The translations under genes were made by a program, and so were the position numbers. A stretch of 55,629 bases of DNA from Amycolatopsis mediterranei. GTDB taxonomy: Bacteria > Actinomycetota > Actinomycetes > Mycobacteriales > Pseudonocardiaceae. Below the pieces are notes generated by a model. That model did not search any database. It saw only the letters and a program-made list of their open reading frames with translations, and was not told the origin of the DNA. Shown here one piece after another: positions 9,463-17,541 of this stretch; position 1 is the first letter of the stretch; each line of letters begins with the position of its first letter. Location: positions 2,346,677 to 2,402,305 of the forward strand of contig NZ_CP100416.1 in the NCBI RefSeq assembly GCF_026017845.1. The letters are read 5' to 3'.

Positions 9463-9537
9463 GGGCGCATAGCTCAGCGGAAGAGCACTCGGCTTACACC
9501 CGAGCGGTCGCAGGTTCGAACCCTGCTGCGCCCACCA
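9463..9537 (+). tRNA. tRNA-Val (anticodon TAC)
   Basis: A 75-nt cloverleaf including an encoded CCA. The acceptor stem GGGCGCA pairs with TGCGCCC. The D arm has GCTC/GAGC, and the anticodon stem CTCGG/CCGAG encloses the loop CTTACAC giving TAC. The T arm carries GGTTCGAACC. Its last 13 bases (9525-9537) are the attachment core of the element to the right, and the gene stays intact after integration. Confidence 0.97.
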
Positions 9538-11239
9538 AAGTATTCATACGCACACCGACGACAGGTCGGGTGAAAGCGGCATCACGTTTAGTGATGCCGC
9601 TTTCACTTTCTGCAACTGCGTCGAACGGGTGAATTTCGGACAGCTGGATCAGTGAGGCAAAGGGCTCGGTCAGGGCGTGTCGCTCGATGGAGCCATCTTC
9701 ACCGACGTACAGCTTCTCGAAGAACCCGTGGTTGATCTGTCGCTTGATGCTGTCCGTGGCGCGGATGTAGGCGCTCGCGCAGTGTCCGGCAGCCGTCAGA
9801 GCAGCCTCCAGGACCTGCTCGACGTCTTCCTGCGACACCTTGGCCGCTGATATCGCGGCGTCCGCCTCGACCAGGCTCCGGGTGAGGCGCTTCATCTCGG
9901 AGGCAAGCAGGTCTTGTGGGATCGCTCCGGCGTAGTGCGCCTGCAGCAGCTTCTGCCGCTCGTCGTCGAGCTTGCGCTTGCGTTCGGTGGCGTGCTGGAG
10001 GCTCCGCCGGGCCTCGGCTTGCTCGGCTGCCATCTCGGCCGTCACGGCATCGCGGATGGCAGTCACGGTCTCCGGCGGAACCTGGAGGCGCTCGTACAGG
10101 TCGGCTACGCCCTCCTCGATCCGCTCTACTCGGACGGCCGGCCGCTGACAGTTGTTCGCCCTGGTGCGCTTCTTGGCGCACAGGTAGTAGGCGTAGACGC
10201 CACCGTTACCTTCGTTGCGCGAGTAGTGGAGTCGTCCGCCACAGCCTGAACAGAAGATCGTGCCACGCAGATAATGGCGATGCTTCCGGTCCCGCTCACC
10301 TTGCTGGCCATGGGCGGCGAGCACGTCTTGAACCCGAAGCCAAGTCTCCGGCTCGATCAGTGGCTGGTGCTTACCCTCGTAGTGGATGCCTTGGTAGCTG
10401 ACGACGCCCATGTAGTACGGGTTCCGGAAGATGGCATACATCGTGTTGATGCTGATTTCACCTTGCGGTTTGGTGGCTGTGGCGCGGGTCGTCAGCCCCT
10501 TGGCGCGAGCTGCAAATACGAGGTCGGCTGCGCTCCATTCCCCGGTGGCGTATTCGTTCAGGCACCACTGGACGATCTCAGCCCGTGCCGGGTCCAGTTC
10601 GACCCAGGAAAACTCAGCGCCGCCGCGTGACTCACGTCGGTTGATGTAGCCAATGGGTGCCCTAAACGGCGTGCCGCCCTCCTGCGCCTTGCGTACGAGT
10701 CCCTTCATGACCTCCTGAGCGAGGTTGCCGGAGTAGAACTGGGCAATCTCGGCCATGAGGCCATACAACAGCCGACCGCTGGGCGTGTCGTCGATGTTCT
10801 CCGTGCAAGAGATGAGCTCGACGCCATGCTTGCGCAGCATGAGGTTGATCGCGATGTCGTCCTCGCGGTTTCGCGCCAGTCGGTCGATCTTGTGCACGAT
10901 CACGAACTCCGGCCGGACGGTCTTGATGTCCTTGAGTAACTTCTGCAGCTGTTCCCGGTCGGCGGACCGGGCTGACTCGCCAGCGTCCACGTATTCTTCA
11001 TGCACGGTGACGCCCAGCTGCTGGGCCTTGGCGTAGCAGGCCTCACGCTGGGCTGGGATCGAGTAGCCCTCCGCGCCGCCACCGGTGCGAGCCTGCTCCT
11101 TGGTGCTGACGCGCAGGTAGATGAGCGCAATGCCGCTTTCACGTTTCGACGCAGGCGGTACCTGGCCGGACCGGGTTTGGTTACGTCCGACCTTGCGGAC
11201 GGCATCCAATGCGTGCGAGTTGTTTCCTTGTTCGGTCAT
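9494..11239 (-). CDS. large serine recombinase (integrase), read-through into tRNA antisense
   Basis: A 581-residue site-specific serine recombinase that would catalyse integration at tRNA-Val. The catalytic domain starts near residue 35, with the nucleophile Ser45 in YLRVST and HKIDRLARNRED carrying catalytic arginines. The recombinase domain covers about 185-300, a zinc ribbon uses Cys330, Cys333, Cys354 and Cys364, and a coiled coil spans about 400-465. ATG at 11239 has GAGGAGG six bases upstream. The last nine residues, GFEPATARV, are encoded by antisense tRNA-Val. The frame crosses the 13-bp attachment core, so in the excised circle the protein would instead continue for 141 residues encoded at 33649-34074. 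The present C-terminus is therefore an integration product. Confidence 0.93.
   Translation of the reverse strand: MTEQGNNSHALDAVRKVGRNQTRSGQVPPASKRESGIALIYLRVSTKEQARTGGGAEGYSIPAQREACYAKAQQLGVTVHEEYVDAGESARSADREQLQKLLKDIKTVRPEFVIVHKIDRLARNREDDIAINLMLRKHGVELISCTENIDDTPSGRLLYGLMAEIAQFYSGNLAQEVMKGLVRKAQEGGTPFRAPIGYINRRESRGGAEFSWVELDPARAEIVQWCLNEYATGEWSAADLVFAARAKGLTTRATATKPQGEISINTMYAIFRNPYYMGVVSYQGIHYEGKHQPLIEPETWLRVQDVLAAHGQQGERDRKHRHYLRGTIFCSGCGGRLHYSRNEGNGGVYAYYLCAKKRTRANNCQRPAVRVERIEEGVADLYERLQVPPETVTAIRDAVTAEMAAEQAEARRSLQHATERKRKLDDERQKLLQAHYAGAIPQDLLASEMKRLTRSLVEADAAISAAKVSQEDVEQVLEAALTAAGHCASAYIRATDSIKRQINHGFFEKLYVGEDGSIERHALTEPFASLIQLSEIHPFDAVAESESGITKRDAAFTRPVVGVRMNTLVGAAGFEPATARV
9525..9537 (+). 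repeat. attL core (13-bp direct repeat)
   Basis: GCTGCGCCCACCA at the 3' end of tRNA-Val is repeated exactly at 34076-34088. The integrase gene reads through it in antisense. The two copies are 24,551 bp apart and mark the element ends. Confidence 0.88.
9570..9606 (+). terminator. 16-bp hairpin just inside attL
   Basis: Perfect arms 9570-9585 and 9591-9606 enclose GTTTA, and the hairpin is followed by TTTC on the + strand. It can replace the tRNA terminator displaced to the far end of the element. The same bases are coding sequence in the integrase gene, read in frame on the other strand. A role as an integrase arm site is possible. Confidence 0.6.
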
Positions 11240-11268
11240 GGTGACCTCCTCTCGATTGATGAAGCTGA

Positions 11269-11724
11269 CTACTTTTCGTCGTGCTTTTCGCTGTCTGTGT
11301 TCTCGTTGCTGAAGTCCACTATCTGCACGGAACCAATCTGCGTGATAATCTCCTCCGCCAGTTCGTTGGCATCGCGATGTGGCTGCGAGGCGATCTCTAG
11401 TCGAGAACCAGCTTTGGCAATGCTCCACGCGATACTGGCGTAGTGCGCCATCTTGTGGGCGAGGCGACTATGGTCAAACGTAATGACGTAGTCGGGTTTC
11501 AGCGCGGGAAGGTCGCTCAGCAGCTCGGCCAAGCCGGGTTGGCCGTCCGGGCGGGTGGTGGTGCCGCGATCGGTGTACTCGCCGAGCACGCGCAGGCCCA
11601 GCTCATTGGCTCGTTGCTGGCAGATGCTTCGTTGCCGGGCAATGCCTGTGAAGATGTCTCCGGCTCGGTTGCTGGCCGTGCGCAGATAGAACACGGCGGT
11701 CAGTGCGGTAGATGGTTCACTCAT
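11269..11724 (-). CDS. resolvase-like protein with degenerate catalytic motif
   Basis: A 151-residue protein resembling only the N-terminal catalytic domain of serine recombinases. The strand FYLRTAS aligns with YLRVST of the neighbouring integrase, placing Ala where the nucleophilic serine should be. DHSRLAHKM matches the DRLAR region and ARQRSICQQRANELGL matches the first helix. There is no recombinase DNA-binding domain or zinc ribbon. ATG at 11724 follows AGGAGG by about five bases. It ends 29 bp before the integrase start, so the two are probably co-transcribed. It may modulate the integrase as an inactive partner or directionality factor; that role is inferred. Confidence 0.75.
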   Translation of the reverse strand: MSEPSTALTAVFYLRTASNRAGDIFTGIARQRSICQQRANELGLRVLGEYTDRGTTTRPDGQPGLAELLSDLPALKPDYVITFDHSRLAHKMAHYASIAWSIAKAGSRLEIASQPHRDANELAEEIITQIGSVQIVDFSNENTDSEKHDEK

Positions 11725-11849
11725 GGGTGCCTCCTTTTGCCTCGGATTAACTCTCGAATCCGCCTCCATAATCATTTTCTCAGCCTTTCTTGCAAGTGCC
11801 AAGAAAGGTATTCCTGTCCTTATTGAGGATGTCCTTTAGAAGGAGGGGT

Positions 11850-11886
11850 GGTACGGGATGGCGGCTCATGGCTGCCATCCCGTACC
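11850..11886 (-). terminator. hairpin between ribbon-helix-helix gene and recombinase operon
   Basis: Arms 11850-11865 and 11871-11886 pair with one mismatch around TCATG. It lies 21 bases beyond the stop of the 11907 gene and would terminate that operon before the recombinase promoter region (11725-11849). Confidence 0.75.
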
Positions 11887-11906
11887 GGGTAACGCGCGAG
11901 CGGCGT

Positions 11907-12224
11907 TTACTCGCTCTCGCTGGTCGCGCTCTTGCGTCGGGACGTCGACTTCGGGGCCTCGGGCTTGTCCGGCGCTTCGCCGAACAGGCCTTCAATGGCG
12001 CCCCGCCGGGCGGCGGCTTCACGCTCGATCTCCTCGAGCGCTGCCGCTGCCCGCGCGGCGAAGTCCGGCTCTTGCCGCTTGGTGGCCACGTACTGCTCGA
12101 CGGCTCGCAGGACCGCATCGGCCAGCGAAATCTGGTCGAGCTGAGCCACCAACGAGAACTGCGCGTGCAGCGCGTCGGGCAACTTGACGCCCAGCGTCTT
12201 CACGTTGGAGCGGGGTTCGGACAT
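11907..12224 (-). CDS. small ribbon-helix-helix-like DNA-binding protein
   Basis: A 105-residue protein. Residues 8-45 (TLGVKLPDALHAQFS then SLADAVLRAVEQYV) have the strand-helix-helix pattern of Arc/MetJ-type or mobilisation accessory proteins. The C-terminal half is charged and helical, ending in an Arg/Lys/Ser tail. ATG at 12224 is chosen because the upstream extension has no conserved character. A weak AAAGG is seen about eight bases before it. It lies downstream of the methyltransferase in the same direction. It could bind the transfer or replication origin, or be a partition or repressor protein. Confidence 0.6.
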   Translation of the reverse strand: MSEPRSNVKTLGVKLPDALHAQFSLVAQLDQISLADAVLRAVEQYVATKRQEPDFAARAAAALEEIEREAAARRGAIEGLFGEAPDKPEAPKSTSRRKSATSESE

Positions 12225-12338
12225 GACGGTGCCTTTCTTCTCGGCGTTGGTGGGACCGCTCACACCTCGCAGACCGGTGCCTGCGAAGCGACAACTTGAG
12301 CGGCCCCACGCCGCCGACAAAGCGGGGCCTTCCCAGGC

Positions 12339-13376
12339 TCATGCGACCTTGGCCGCCTGAGCCCGGTGAGCGGTGAGACGCGCCTCGGCCAGCGCGGCGT
12401 ACGCCTCGTTGAGCTCAATCCCGACCCAGTCGCGGCCGTAGGTTTCGGCCGCCAGGGCGACGGTGCCCGCGCCCATGAACGGGTCGAGGACGCGTCCGGC
12501 GCGGAACTGCCGGTGCGGGCAGCTCGGGGTCAGCGGCCCGGTGGCCAGCTGGCGGCCGTCGACGAGCTGCGGCGTGCGACGCCACGGCAAGTCGCAGACG
12601 GCGCAGACGCGTTCGGGGCAGGTGGTCAACAGCGGCCGCCGGACGAGCGCCAGCGGAAACGTCGCGAAGTGCGCGCCGCGGTAGCTGCCCGTCGGGATGG
12701 TCCAGACGTCGCCGGGGCTCTTGCCGAGTGGGTGGCTGGCCAGGCCCGTGGTCTTCATCTGGGCCAGTCCCTGGTTCAAGTCCACTCGGGGACTGCTGCC
12801 GCCGTTCAAGGATGGTACGGCCTCGCGCGTCAGGTAGGTCCGAGCCGCCTTGACCGCGGAGCCGGCGGGCGCGGTCCGGGCGGGCTCCCGCACTGCGTCG
12901 AGATCGAAGAAGTAACGCGACTGCCGGGTCAGGAGGTACAGCAGTTCGTGGCTAGCGGTGAAGCGGTCTCGGACGCTGGACGGCGTCGGGTTGGGCTTGG
13001 CCCAGATCACTTGGTTGCGCAGCAGCCAGCCGGAGGCCGTCAGGCGCAGGGCGACGCGTTGCGGCCCGAGCAGCAGGCTCTTCTTGGCCGCGCCCTCGCG
13101 CTCGTGGCGGGAGAAGCTGTCGCCAAGGTTCAACCACAACGCGCCGGTAGGGGTCAGGACGCGGGCCAGCTCGGTACAGACGGCGGCGATGGTGTCAGCC
13201 CAGGCGTCCACCGTGGGCTCGGCCCCGATTTGCCCGGGGTGGCCGTAGTCGCGCAGCGCCCAGTACGGCGGGGAGGTGATGACGCAGTCCACCGACGCGT
13301 CCGGCAGTTCGCGCAGTCGCTGACGGACGTCGCCGATCAAGATGTGGCGAACAAACTGGTCAGGGGTCAGGGTCAT
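12339..13376 (-). CDS. site-specific DNA methyltransferase (amino-methylating, beta-class order)
   Basis: A 345-residue SAM-dependent DNA methylase. Motif IV SPPYW is at residues 35-39 and motif I FMGAGT at 300-305, the permuted order of beta-class enzymes. An S-P-P-Y catalytic motif is most often N4-cytosine, but N6-adenine cannot be excluded. Cys253, Cys258, Cys261 and Cys286 could form a zinc site within the target-recognition region. Its ATG overlaps the stop of the upstream replication-relaxation gene (ATGA), implying coupled translation. No restriction endonuclease is adjacent, so it is probably an orphan that protects or marks element DNA. Confidence 0.9.
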   Translation of the reverse strand: MTLTPDQFVRHILIGDVRQRLRELPDASVDCVITSPPYWALRDYGHPGQIGAEPTVDAWADTIAAVCTELARVLTPTGALWLNLGDSFSRHEREGAAKKSLLLGPQRVALRLTASGWLLRNQVIWAKPNPTPSSVRDRFTASHELLYLLTRQSRYFFDLDAVREPARTAPAGSAVKAARTYLTREAVPSLNGGSSPRVDLNQGLAQMKTTGLASHPLGKSPGDVWTIPTGSYRGAHFATFPLALVRRPLLTTCPERVCAVCDLPWRRTPQLVDGRQLATGPLTPSCPHRQFRAGRVLDPFMGAGTVALAAETYGRDWVGIELNEAYAALAEARLTAHRAQAAKVA

Positions 13377-14188
13377 CGGGCACCTCCTTCGTCGTTAGGT
13401 AGGGCGGTCAGGCGGGTCACGGCCTCGTCGGCCAGGCAGACCGCGAACAGGTAATGGGCCTCGGCGGGCAGCCGGCGGATGACGTGCTGGATAGCTTCGG
13501 CGCGGGCCGTCGTCGGCACGCTCCACCAGGTCCGCGGGAACACGCCGCGGGCGGCCTGCTCGGTGCCGCTGCGCCAGTACGCGACGTAGACGTCCAGCTT
13601 GCGGCGGATCGTCGGCAGGCTCTCGGTCGCCATATCGACCTCGACGAACGACGTCAGTTCGTAGCCGTCCCGGTCAACCTGGACAAAGGCGTCCGGCTTC
13701 AAGGTGATGACCTCGCCGCCAGGTCCGGGGAAGCGTCGCCAGCACAGCGGTTCGGCGGCGAAGTCAACCGTCGCCGTGGAGTGCTGGCGGCCGAACTCGG
13801 TCAGCTGGACCCGCAACTCCGCCACCGCTAGCGCGTGATTCGCAAAGGCGGGCTTGGTCTCGACGTCCCGGCGGTGGCGCGGCGGGGCTGGGTTGCCGAC
13901 ATCGAGCACCGCCAGCCCAAGGCCCGTCAGGCCATACACGTAGCCCTGTGAGCCCGCGCGCACCCCGCCGATGCGCCGCCGAAGCCGGATGACGAGCCCG
14001 AGCCGGTGGAAGCGGGCGAGCGCCGCGCGGGCCTTGCGGCTCTGCGTTTCGGCGTGGCCGTCCGGGAAGTGCTGGCGGAGCACTTGACCACCGGTCATCA
14101 GCCGGAGCTCGCGCAGGTCGCGCAAGATCGCCAGGTCGCGGTCACTGAGCCGGGCTGCCAGCCGTCCGGCGCGTCCACGGCCACTCAT
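13373..14188 (-). CDS. replication-relaxation family protein
   Basis: A 271-residue protein of the Replic_Relax family common on actinobacterial plasmids and integrative elements. It starts with a winged-helix-like region (RLSDRDLAILRDLRELRLMT, then QVLRQHF and ARAALARFHRLGLV). The second half has a nuclease-like core with VDFAAEPLCW, LKPDAFVQV, SFVEVDMATE and RRKLDVYVAYW; the D-x(n)-E-V-D arrangement recalls PD-(D/E)XK enzymes. ATG at 14188 follows GGAGGTG by six bases. The gene lies between the ATPase and the methyltransferase. Members are linked to plasmid replication or DNA relaxation, but the biochemistry is uncertain. Confidence 0.85.
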   Translation of the reverse strand: MSGRGRAGRLAARLSDRDLAILRDLRELRLMTGGQVLRQHFPDGHAETQSRKARAALARFHRLGLVIRLRRRIGGVRAGSQGYVYGLTGLGLAVLDVGNPAPPRHRRDVETKPAFANHALAVAELRVQLTEFGRQHSTATVDFAAEPLCWRRFPGPGGEVITLKPDAFVQVDRDGYELTSFVEVDMATESLPTIRRKLDVYVAYWRSGTEQAARGVFPRTWWSVPTTARAEAIQHVIRRLPAEAHYLFAVCLADEAVTRLTALPNDEGGAR

Positions 14189-14312
14189 CGGACACCTCCG
14201 GGAGTGGCTATGTGTCGGCGGCGGCAGTCGCGGATTCCTGCACGTCGGGAGCGAATCAGCTCCAGCGGACCGGTAGGGCGAGCGGTAGGGCGGGTGAAGC
14301 TGTCGCGCGCGT

Positions 14313-16475
14313 TCACCGGCTGGTCCTCCGCACCCCGACCGGGCCGTCCGGCGGAGCTTGTCCGGCCCACCGAGCAAGCAACCCGGCGTCGATAGCTACC
14401 GGATCGGCGCCGTACCGTTCGGCGCTCAACCGGCGCAGTTCGACCGGATCGCGCAATGCGTCGGGCAGGGGCGGGGTGACGACCTCGAAGGCCGGGAGCG
14501 TGGTGCCCGCCACCGTCGTCTTCACGGCGGCGTGGTGCGCGCCGAGGCTGGTCAGGTCCTCCGGCGTGACGGGCTCACCGAGCACGCGGGATAGAGGTCG
14601 GGCGTCCTCTTCGGCCGGCCGGAAGACCACTCGCGTCCCGAGGTTCGCCAAGGCGGCGCTCCGTAGCTCGGGGGTGAGCTGCCCGAGGTGCTGATGAGCG
14701 GCGACGATGTTGACGCCCGCGCCGCGCGCCCGGGCCAGGGCGTCGGCGAAGTCCAGTCCGGCGGTGAAGGTCTGGAACTCGTCAATCATGACCGTGACCG
14801 GTCGGCGGTACGCGGCAGGTCGAGTGGTCTGGCGCTGGACGTGGTGCCACAACTGTTGGAGCAGCAAGCTGCCGAGCAAGCGGGTGGTTTCCGGACCGAG
14901 CACTCCGGCGTTGAGACTCACCAGCAGAATAGTGGGTCGGTCGAAGACCTGAGCCAGGTCAAATTTCGGCGCCGACTGGCCGAGCAGGTGACGGATCGCC
15001 GGTCTCGCGGTCCAAGCACTCAGCTTATTTCGCACCGGCATGACGACTTGCGTGCGCTGCTCCTCGGACAGGTTGTCGTACCAGGCCAGCCAGGGCGAGA
15101 TGGTCAGCGGGTCGCCGACCTGGGGCGCGATGGTCCGCCGGAAGCGGGGGTTGCTCAAGATCGGACCGACGTCGCACAGGGTCCCGTCTGGCAACCGGGC
15201 AGCCATGATGAGCCCGTGCAGCAGCGCGTCCGCCGACCGGGGACCGATGGCCGAGCCGAAGACCTCACGCAGCAGACCAAGGACCGCGTCGGCCCGTCGC
15301 TCGGCGTCCGCTCGTGGCCCTGAGAGCGGATTGAAGCCAATAGCCGGGCCGTTCGTGCCGGGCTCAAGGATGACCACGTTGCCGTGCTCGCCGAGTCGGG
15401 CGGCGATGTCGGTGACAAGATCACTTTTCGGCTCCAGAACCACGACCGATCCGCCAGCCCGGGCTTCGGCCAGCGCCCAGTGCGTCAGTAGCGTGGACTT
15501 TCCCCGCCCGGTCGGGCCAATGACGTGACTGCCGGTGGCATAGCTGGCAGGTGGCAGCCAGACGCTCTGACCACGGGAGGCCGGGTGTGGGCTGACGCCG
15601 AGCGGGCGACCTGCGGTGGCCGGCCGGGGCGGGGTGGTGCGCAGCAGGCTCGGGGGAGCGGGAGCGAACCGTCCGGCGCCGCCGGGGACCTCCAGGCCAC
15701 CGAGACACCAGCCCATCATGACGGCCAGCTCGGCAGCGTTGGCGATGCCCGACCAGGACCGCATCCGGCCCATGACCTGGTGCAGCTGGGTGGCGGTCTT
15801 GCTCGACTGCGGACTGGCGTAGAGGCGACTGTGTGACCCGCTGACCAGCGACAGCGCCGACACCGCCGGGCGCAGCAACTCAGCCGCGCGGCGGGGGTCC
15901 TTCGTTACCGCCCCAACCCGGCCGCGGACGCCGAACAGCGGCTCAGCCAGCTTCTGTTTCCAGGCGCGTTGCTCGTCGCCGGACGGCTCACGGCGGGTCG
16001 CAAAGCCGAGCAGTTCGAGCGGGCCGTCCGCGACGGGTACGCGCGTAGACGTCTGACTCGGTCCCACCACCCACTGCAGCACGACGGCCTCACCGGAGCC
16101 GAGCTGGCGCTGAGCTTGGAACAGCCCGGCCGTGACGGCGCGGGCGGTGGTCACGCGTAGGGGGTAGATCAGGCTGGTGAGGCGCAGCTCCCGCGCCGTC
16201 ACCGGGGCCGGCCGGACCGGTTGGCGAGACTCCGTCAAAGTCAGCTGGGGCAGTTGGGCGGTCAGCTCACCGGGCAGGGTATGAGCCAGTTGCGGCTCCA
16301 TGCCGACGAGCCAGCGCGCCCGGTCCGCCGACAGCCAGAGTTCAAACACCACGAGCGGTTGTAGCCGGCGCAGGCCGTGATGGGGTCGAGCCGCCAGCAC
16401 ACGCACCATTTGCGTCAGGTCGTCAAACGCGGCGTCTCGCGGCGGCACGGCCTCAAGCCAGGTCAGCTCAATCAT
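14313..16475 (-). CDS. VirD4/HerA-type conjugative ATPase
   Basis: A 720-residue P-loop ATPase of the coupling-protein superfamily. Walker A GPTGRGKS is at residues 320-327, Walker B VMIDEF at 562-567, and AAHQHLGQL resembles the sensor glutamine motif. The 300-residue N-terminal part has no clear transmembrane helices, unlike classical VirD4, and may bind DNA or recruit partners. It would move element DNA to the recipient, possibly as double-stranded DNA since no relaxase was found. Its start overlaps the end of a 57-residue gene by 8 bp. The 124 bp after its stop hold no gene. Confidence 0.85.
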   Translation of the reverse strand: MIELTWLEAVPPRDAAFDDLTQMVRVLAARPHHGLRRLQPLVVFELWLSADRARWLVGMEPQLAHTLPGELTAQLPQLTLTESRQPVRPAPVTARELRLTSLIYPLRVTTARAVTAGLFQAQRQLGSGEAVVLQWVVGPSQTSTRVPVADGPLELLGFATRREPSGDEQRAWKQKLAEPLFGVRGRVGAVTKDPRRAAELLRPAVSALSLVSGSHSRLYASPQSSKTATQLHQVMGRMRSWSGIANAAELAVMMGWCLGGLEVPGGAGRFAPAPPSLLRTTPPRPATAGRPLGVSPHPASRGQSVWLPPASYATGSHVIGPTGRGKSTLLTHWALAEARAGGSVVVLEPKSDLVTDIAARLGEHGNVVILEPGTNGPAIGFNPLSGPRADAERRADAVLGLLREVFGSAIGPRSADALLHGLIMAARLPDGTLCDVGPILSNPRFRRTIAPQVGDPLTISPWLAWYDNLSEEQRTQVVMPVRNKLSAWTARPAIRHLLGQSAPKFDLAQVFDRPTILLVSLNAGVLGPETTRLLGSLLLQQLWHHVQRQTTRPAAYRRPVTVMIDEFQTFTAGLDFADALARARGAGVNIVAAHQHLGQLTPELRSAALANLGTRVVFRPAEEDARPLSRVLGEPVTPEDLTSLGAHHAAVKTTVAGTTLPAFEVVTPPLPDALRDPVELRRLSAERYGADPVAIDAGLLARWAGQAPPDGPVGVRRTSR

Positions 16476-16641
16476 GATCCGCCTCCGATCCGCTGGGCTC
16501 GGTCGTGGCCGGAGCGGTTCGACCGGTGGCCAGCTCGTGACGAGCCAGGGCGATGCAGGCGCGGGCCAGCACGCGAAGACTTGGATGGGCGCGTTCTTGC
16601 GCCGTGACGCGGACCTCCTTCTCGACGTTAGGTTGAGACAT
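16468..16641 (-). CDS. 57-residue hypothetical protein upstream of ATPase
   Basis: A short protein starting MSQPNVEKEVRV with a middle amphipathic helix (SLRVLARACIALARHEL). ATG at 16641 follows GGAGGG by about six bases. It overlaps the ATPase start by 8 bp, so translation is coupled. It is not recognised. It might be a small partner of the ATPase or an auxiliary DNA-binding peptide. Confidence 0.6.
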   Translation of the reverse strand: MSQPNVEKEVRVTAQERAHPSLRVLARACIALARHELATGRTAPATTEPSGSEADHD

Positions 16642-17122
16642 AGAAAACCCTCCTTTCAGGTCGGCCCGAAACGAGGGATACATACTGCGCTTACCGAACA
16701 AAAACCAGCCTTGACGTTAGGTAGCTGTCAGCTGTTCAATAAATAAGCACAGTAGTACCCGTTTGCGGGCTATTGTGTGTCATACCTGAGATGCGCTGCC
16801 CGTTCCGGCGTTGACTGCGAAGAAGATGTTTGCGCATCTTCTTTCCATAGTCGGGACGGCTTTGCACTCAGGCTTTCTATTATTCCGGAACTATAATAAG
16901 TAAAGCAATTAGCTTTTCCACATGTAAAAAACCGACCGGCGGTCCAAACTTTCAGAGAAACGCCAGAGGAAAGTTGACGTTAAATTCTGTAGGGTAACTG
17001 TCAATAGGTGCAGACAACGGGGTTGGGGCGTCCTGACGCTATTGACACTGACTGGTCTTACGTGTGCTCATTTTCTGTCGCGGGTCACGGTAGAACAGTT
17101 CGCGCTTTGAAGCGATTGGTAG
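16642..17122. other. AT-richer intergenic region, possible origin or promoter
   Basis: About 480 bp without a convincing gene and clearly AT-richer than its flanks. It holds a 9-bp-armed hairpin at 16820-16843 (AAGAAGATG/CATCTTCTT). It also holds a long-range inverted repeat, TGTCAATAG at 16999-17007 and CTATTGACA at 17039-17047. AT-rich runs lie around 16878-16905. It must contain the promoter of the leftward ATPase operon and is the best candidate in the element for a replication or transfer origin. Confidence 0.5.
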
Positions 17123-17293
17123 CTACGACCGTTTGAACGTTCGTACCAACCACGCGATGATCACGGCCACCACCAGCAGCGGTAGCACCAGTTGGGCCAG
17201 CGGCTGCAGCACGATGGCGCCCGCCGCGACCATCGTCAGGCCGACGAGCGTGCGAACCACGCGGCCTCGAGCGTTCCCGGTCCGGCGACTCAT
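17123..17293 (-). CDS. 56-residue membrane protein
   Basis: Starts MSRRTGNARGR, giving a basic N-terminus followed by two hydrophobic helices (LVGLTMVAAGAIVLQPLA and LVLPLLVVAVIIAWLV), ending RTFKRS. Its ATG overlaps the stop of the upstream gene (ATGA). It is the last gene of a six-gene overlapping series running from 18886. It may be part of a transfer or exclusion apparatus; not recognised. Confidence 0.6.
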   Translation of the reverse strand: MSRRTGNARGRVVRTLVGLTMVAAGAIVLQPLAQLVLPLLVVAVIIAWLVRTFKRS

Positions 17294-17535
17294 CGCCGCC
17301 GCCCAAGCGCGATGTAGCACAGCCCCACGATGATGAAGAGGGCCATGAGCGAGCCCATGGCCGGGTTCAGGATGCTGACCAAGGTGGCGAACCCGGCGGC
17401 CAGGCCGTTCATCAGGACGGGCGGGAGCGTCGCTTCGAGCACGGCGACCGACAACCGGACGACGACGCCCAGCAGCACCAGGCCGCCGAGCACGGTCAGG
17501 GTGCGGCCCAGGATGAGCAGCGTGTTCGTCGGCAT
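17290..17535 (-). CDS. 81-residue membrane protein
   Basis: Begins MPTNTLLILGRTLTVLGGLV and has about three hydrophobic helices, ending in GRRR. The size and shape recall small VirB2/VirB3-like or holin-like proteins, but no family motif is seen. It starts six bases after the SprT-like gene and overlaps the next gene by 4 bp. A pilin-like or channel role in DNA transfer is speculative. Confidence 0.6.
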   Translation of the reverse strand: MPTNTLLILGRTLTVLGGLVLLGVVVRLSVAVLEATLPPVLMNGLAAGFATLVSILNPAMGSLMALFIIVGLCYIALGRRR

Positions 17536-17541
17536 GGACCC

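Noticed and set aside
9494..9524. Integrase tail GFEPATARV considered as a native C-terminus
   Set aside because: It is encoded by antisense tRNA-Val, which belongs to the host chromosome and not to the element, so it is an accident of integration.
12366..13454. 362-codon open frame opposite the methyltransferase
   Set aside because: Shadow frame; the methyltransferase motifs lie on the other strand.
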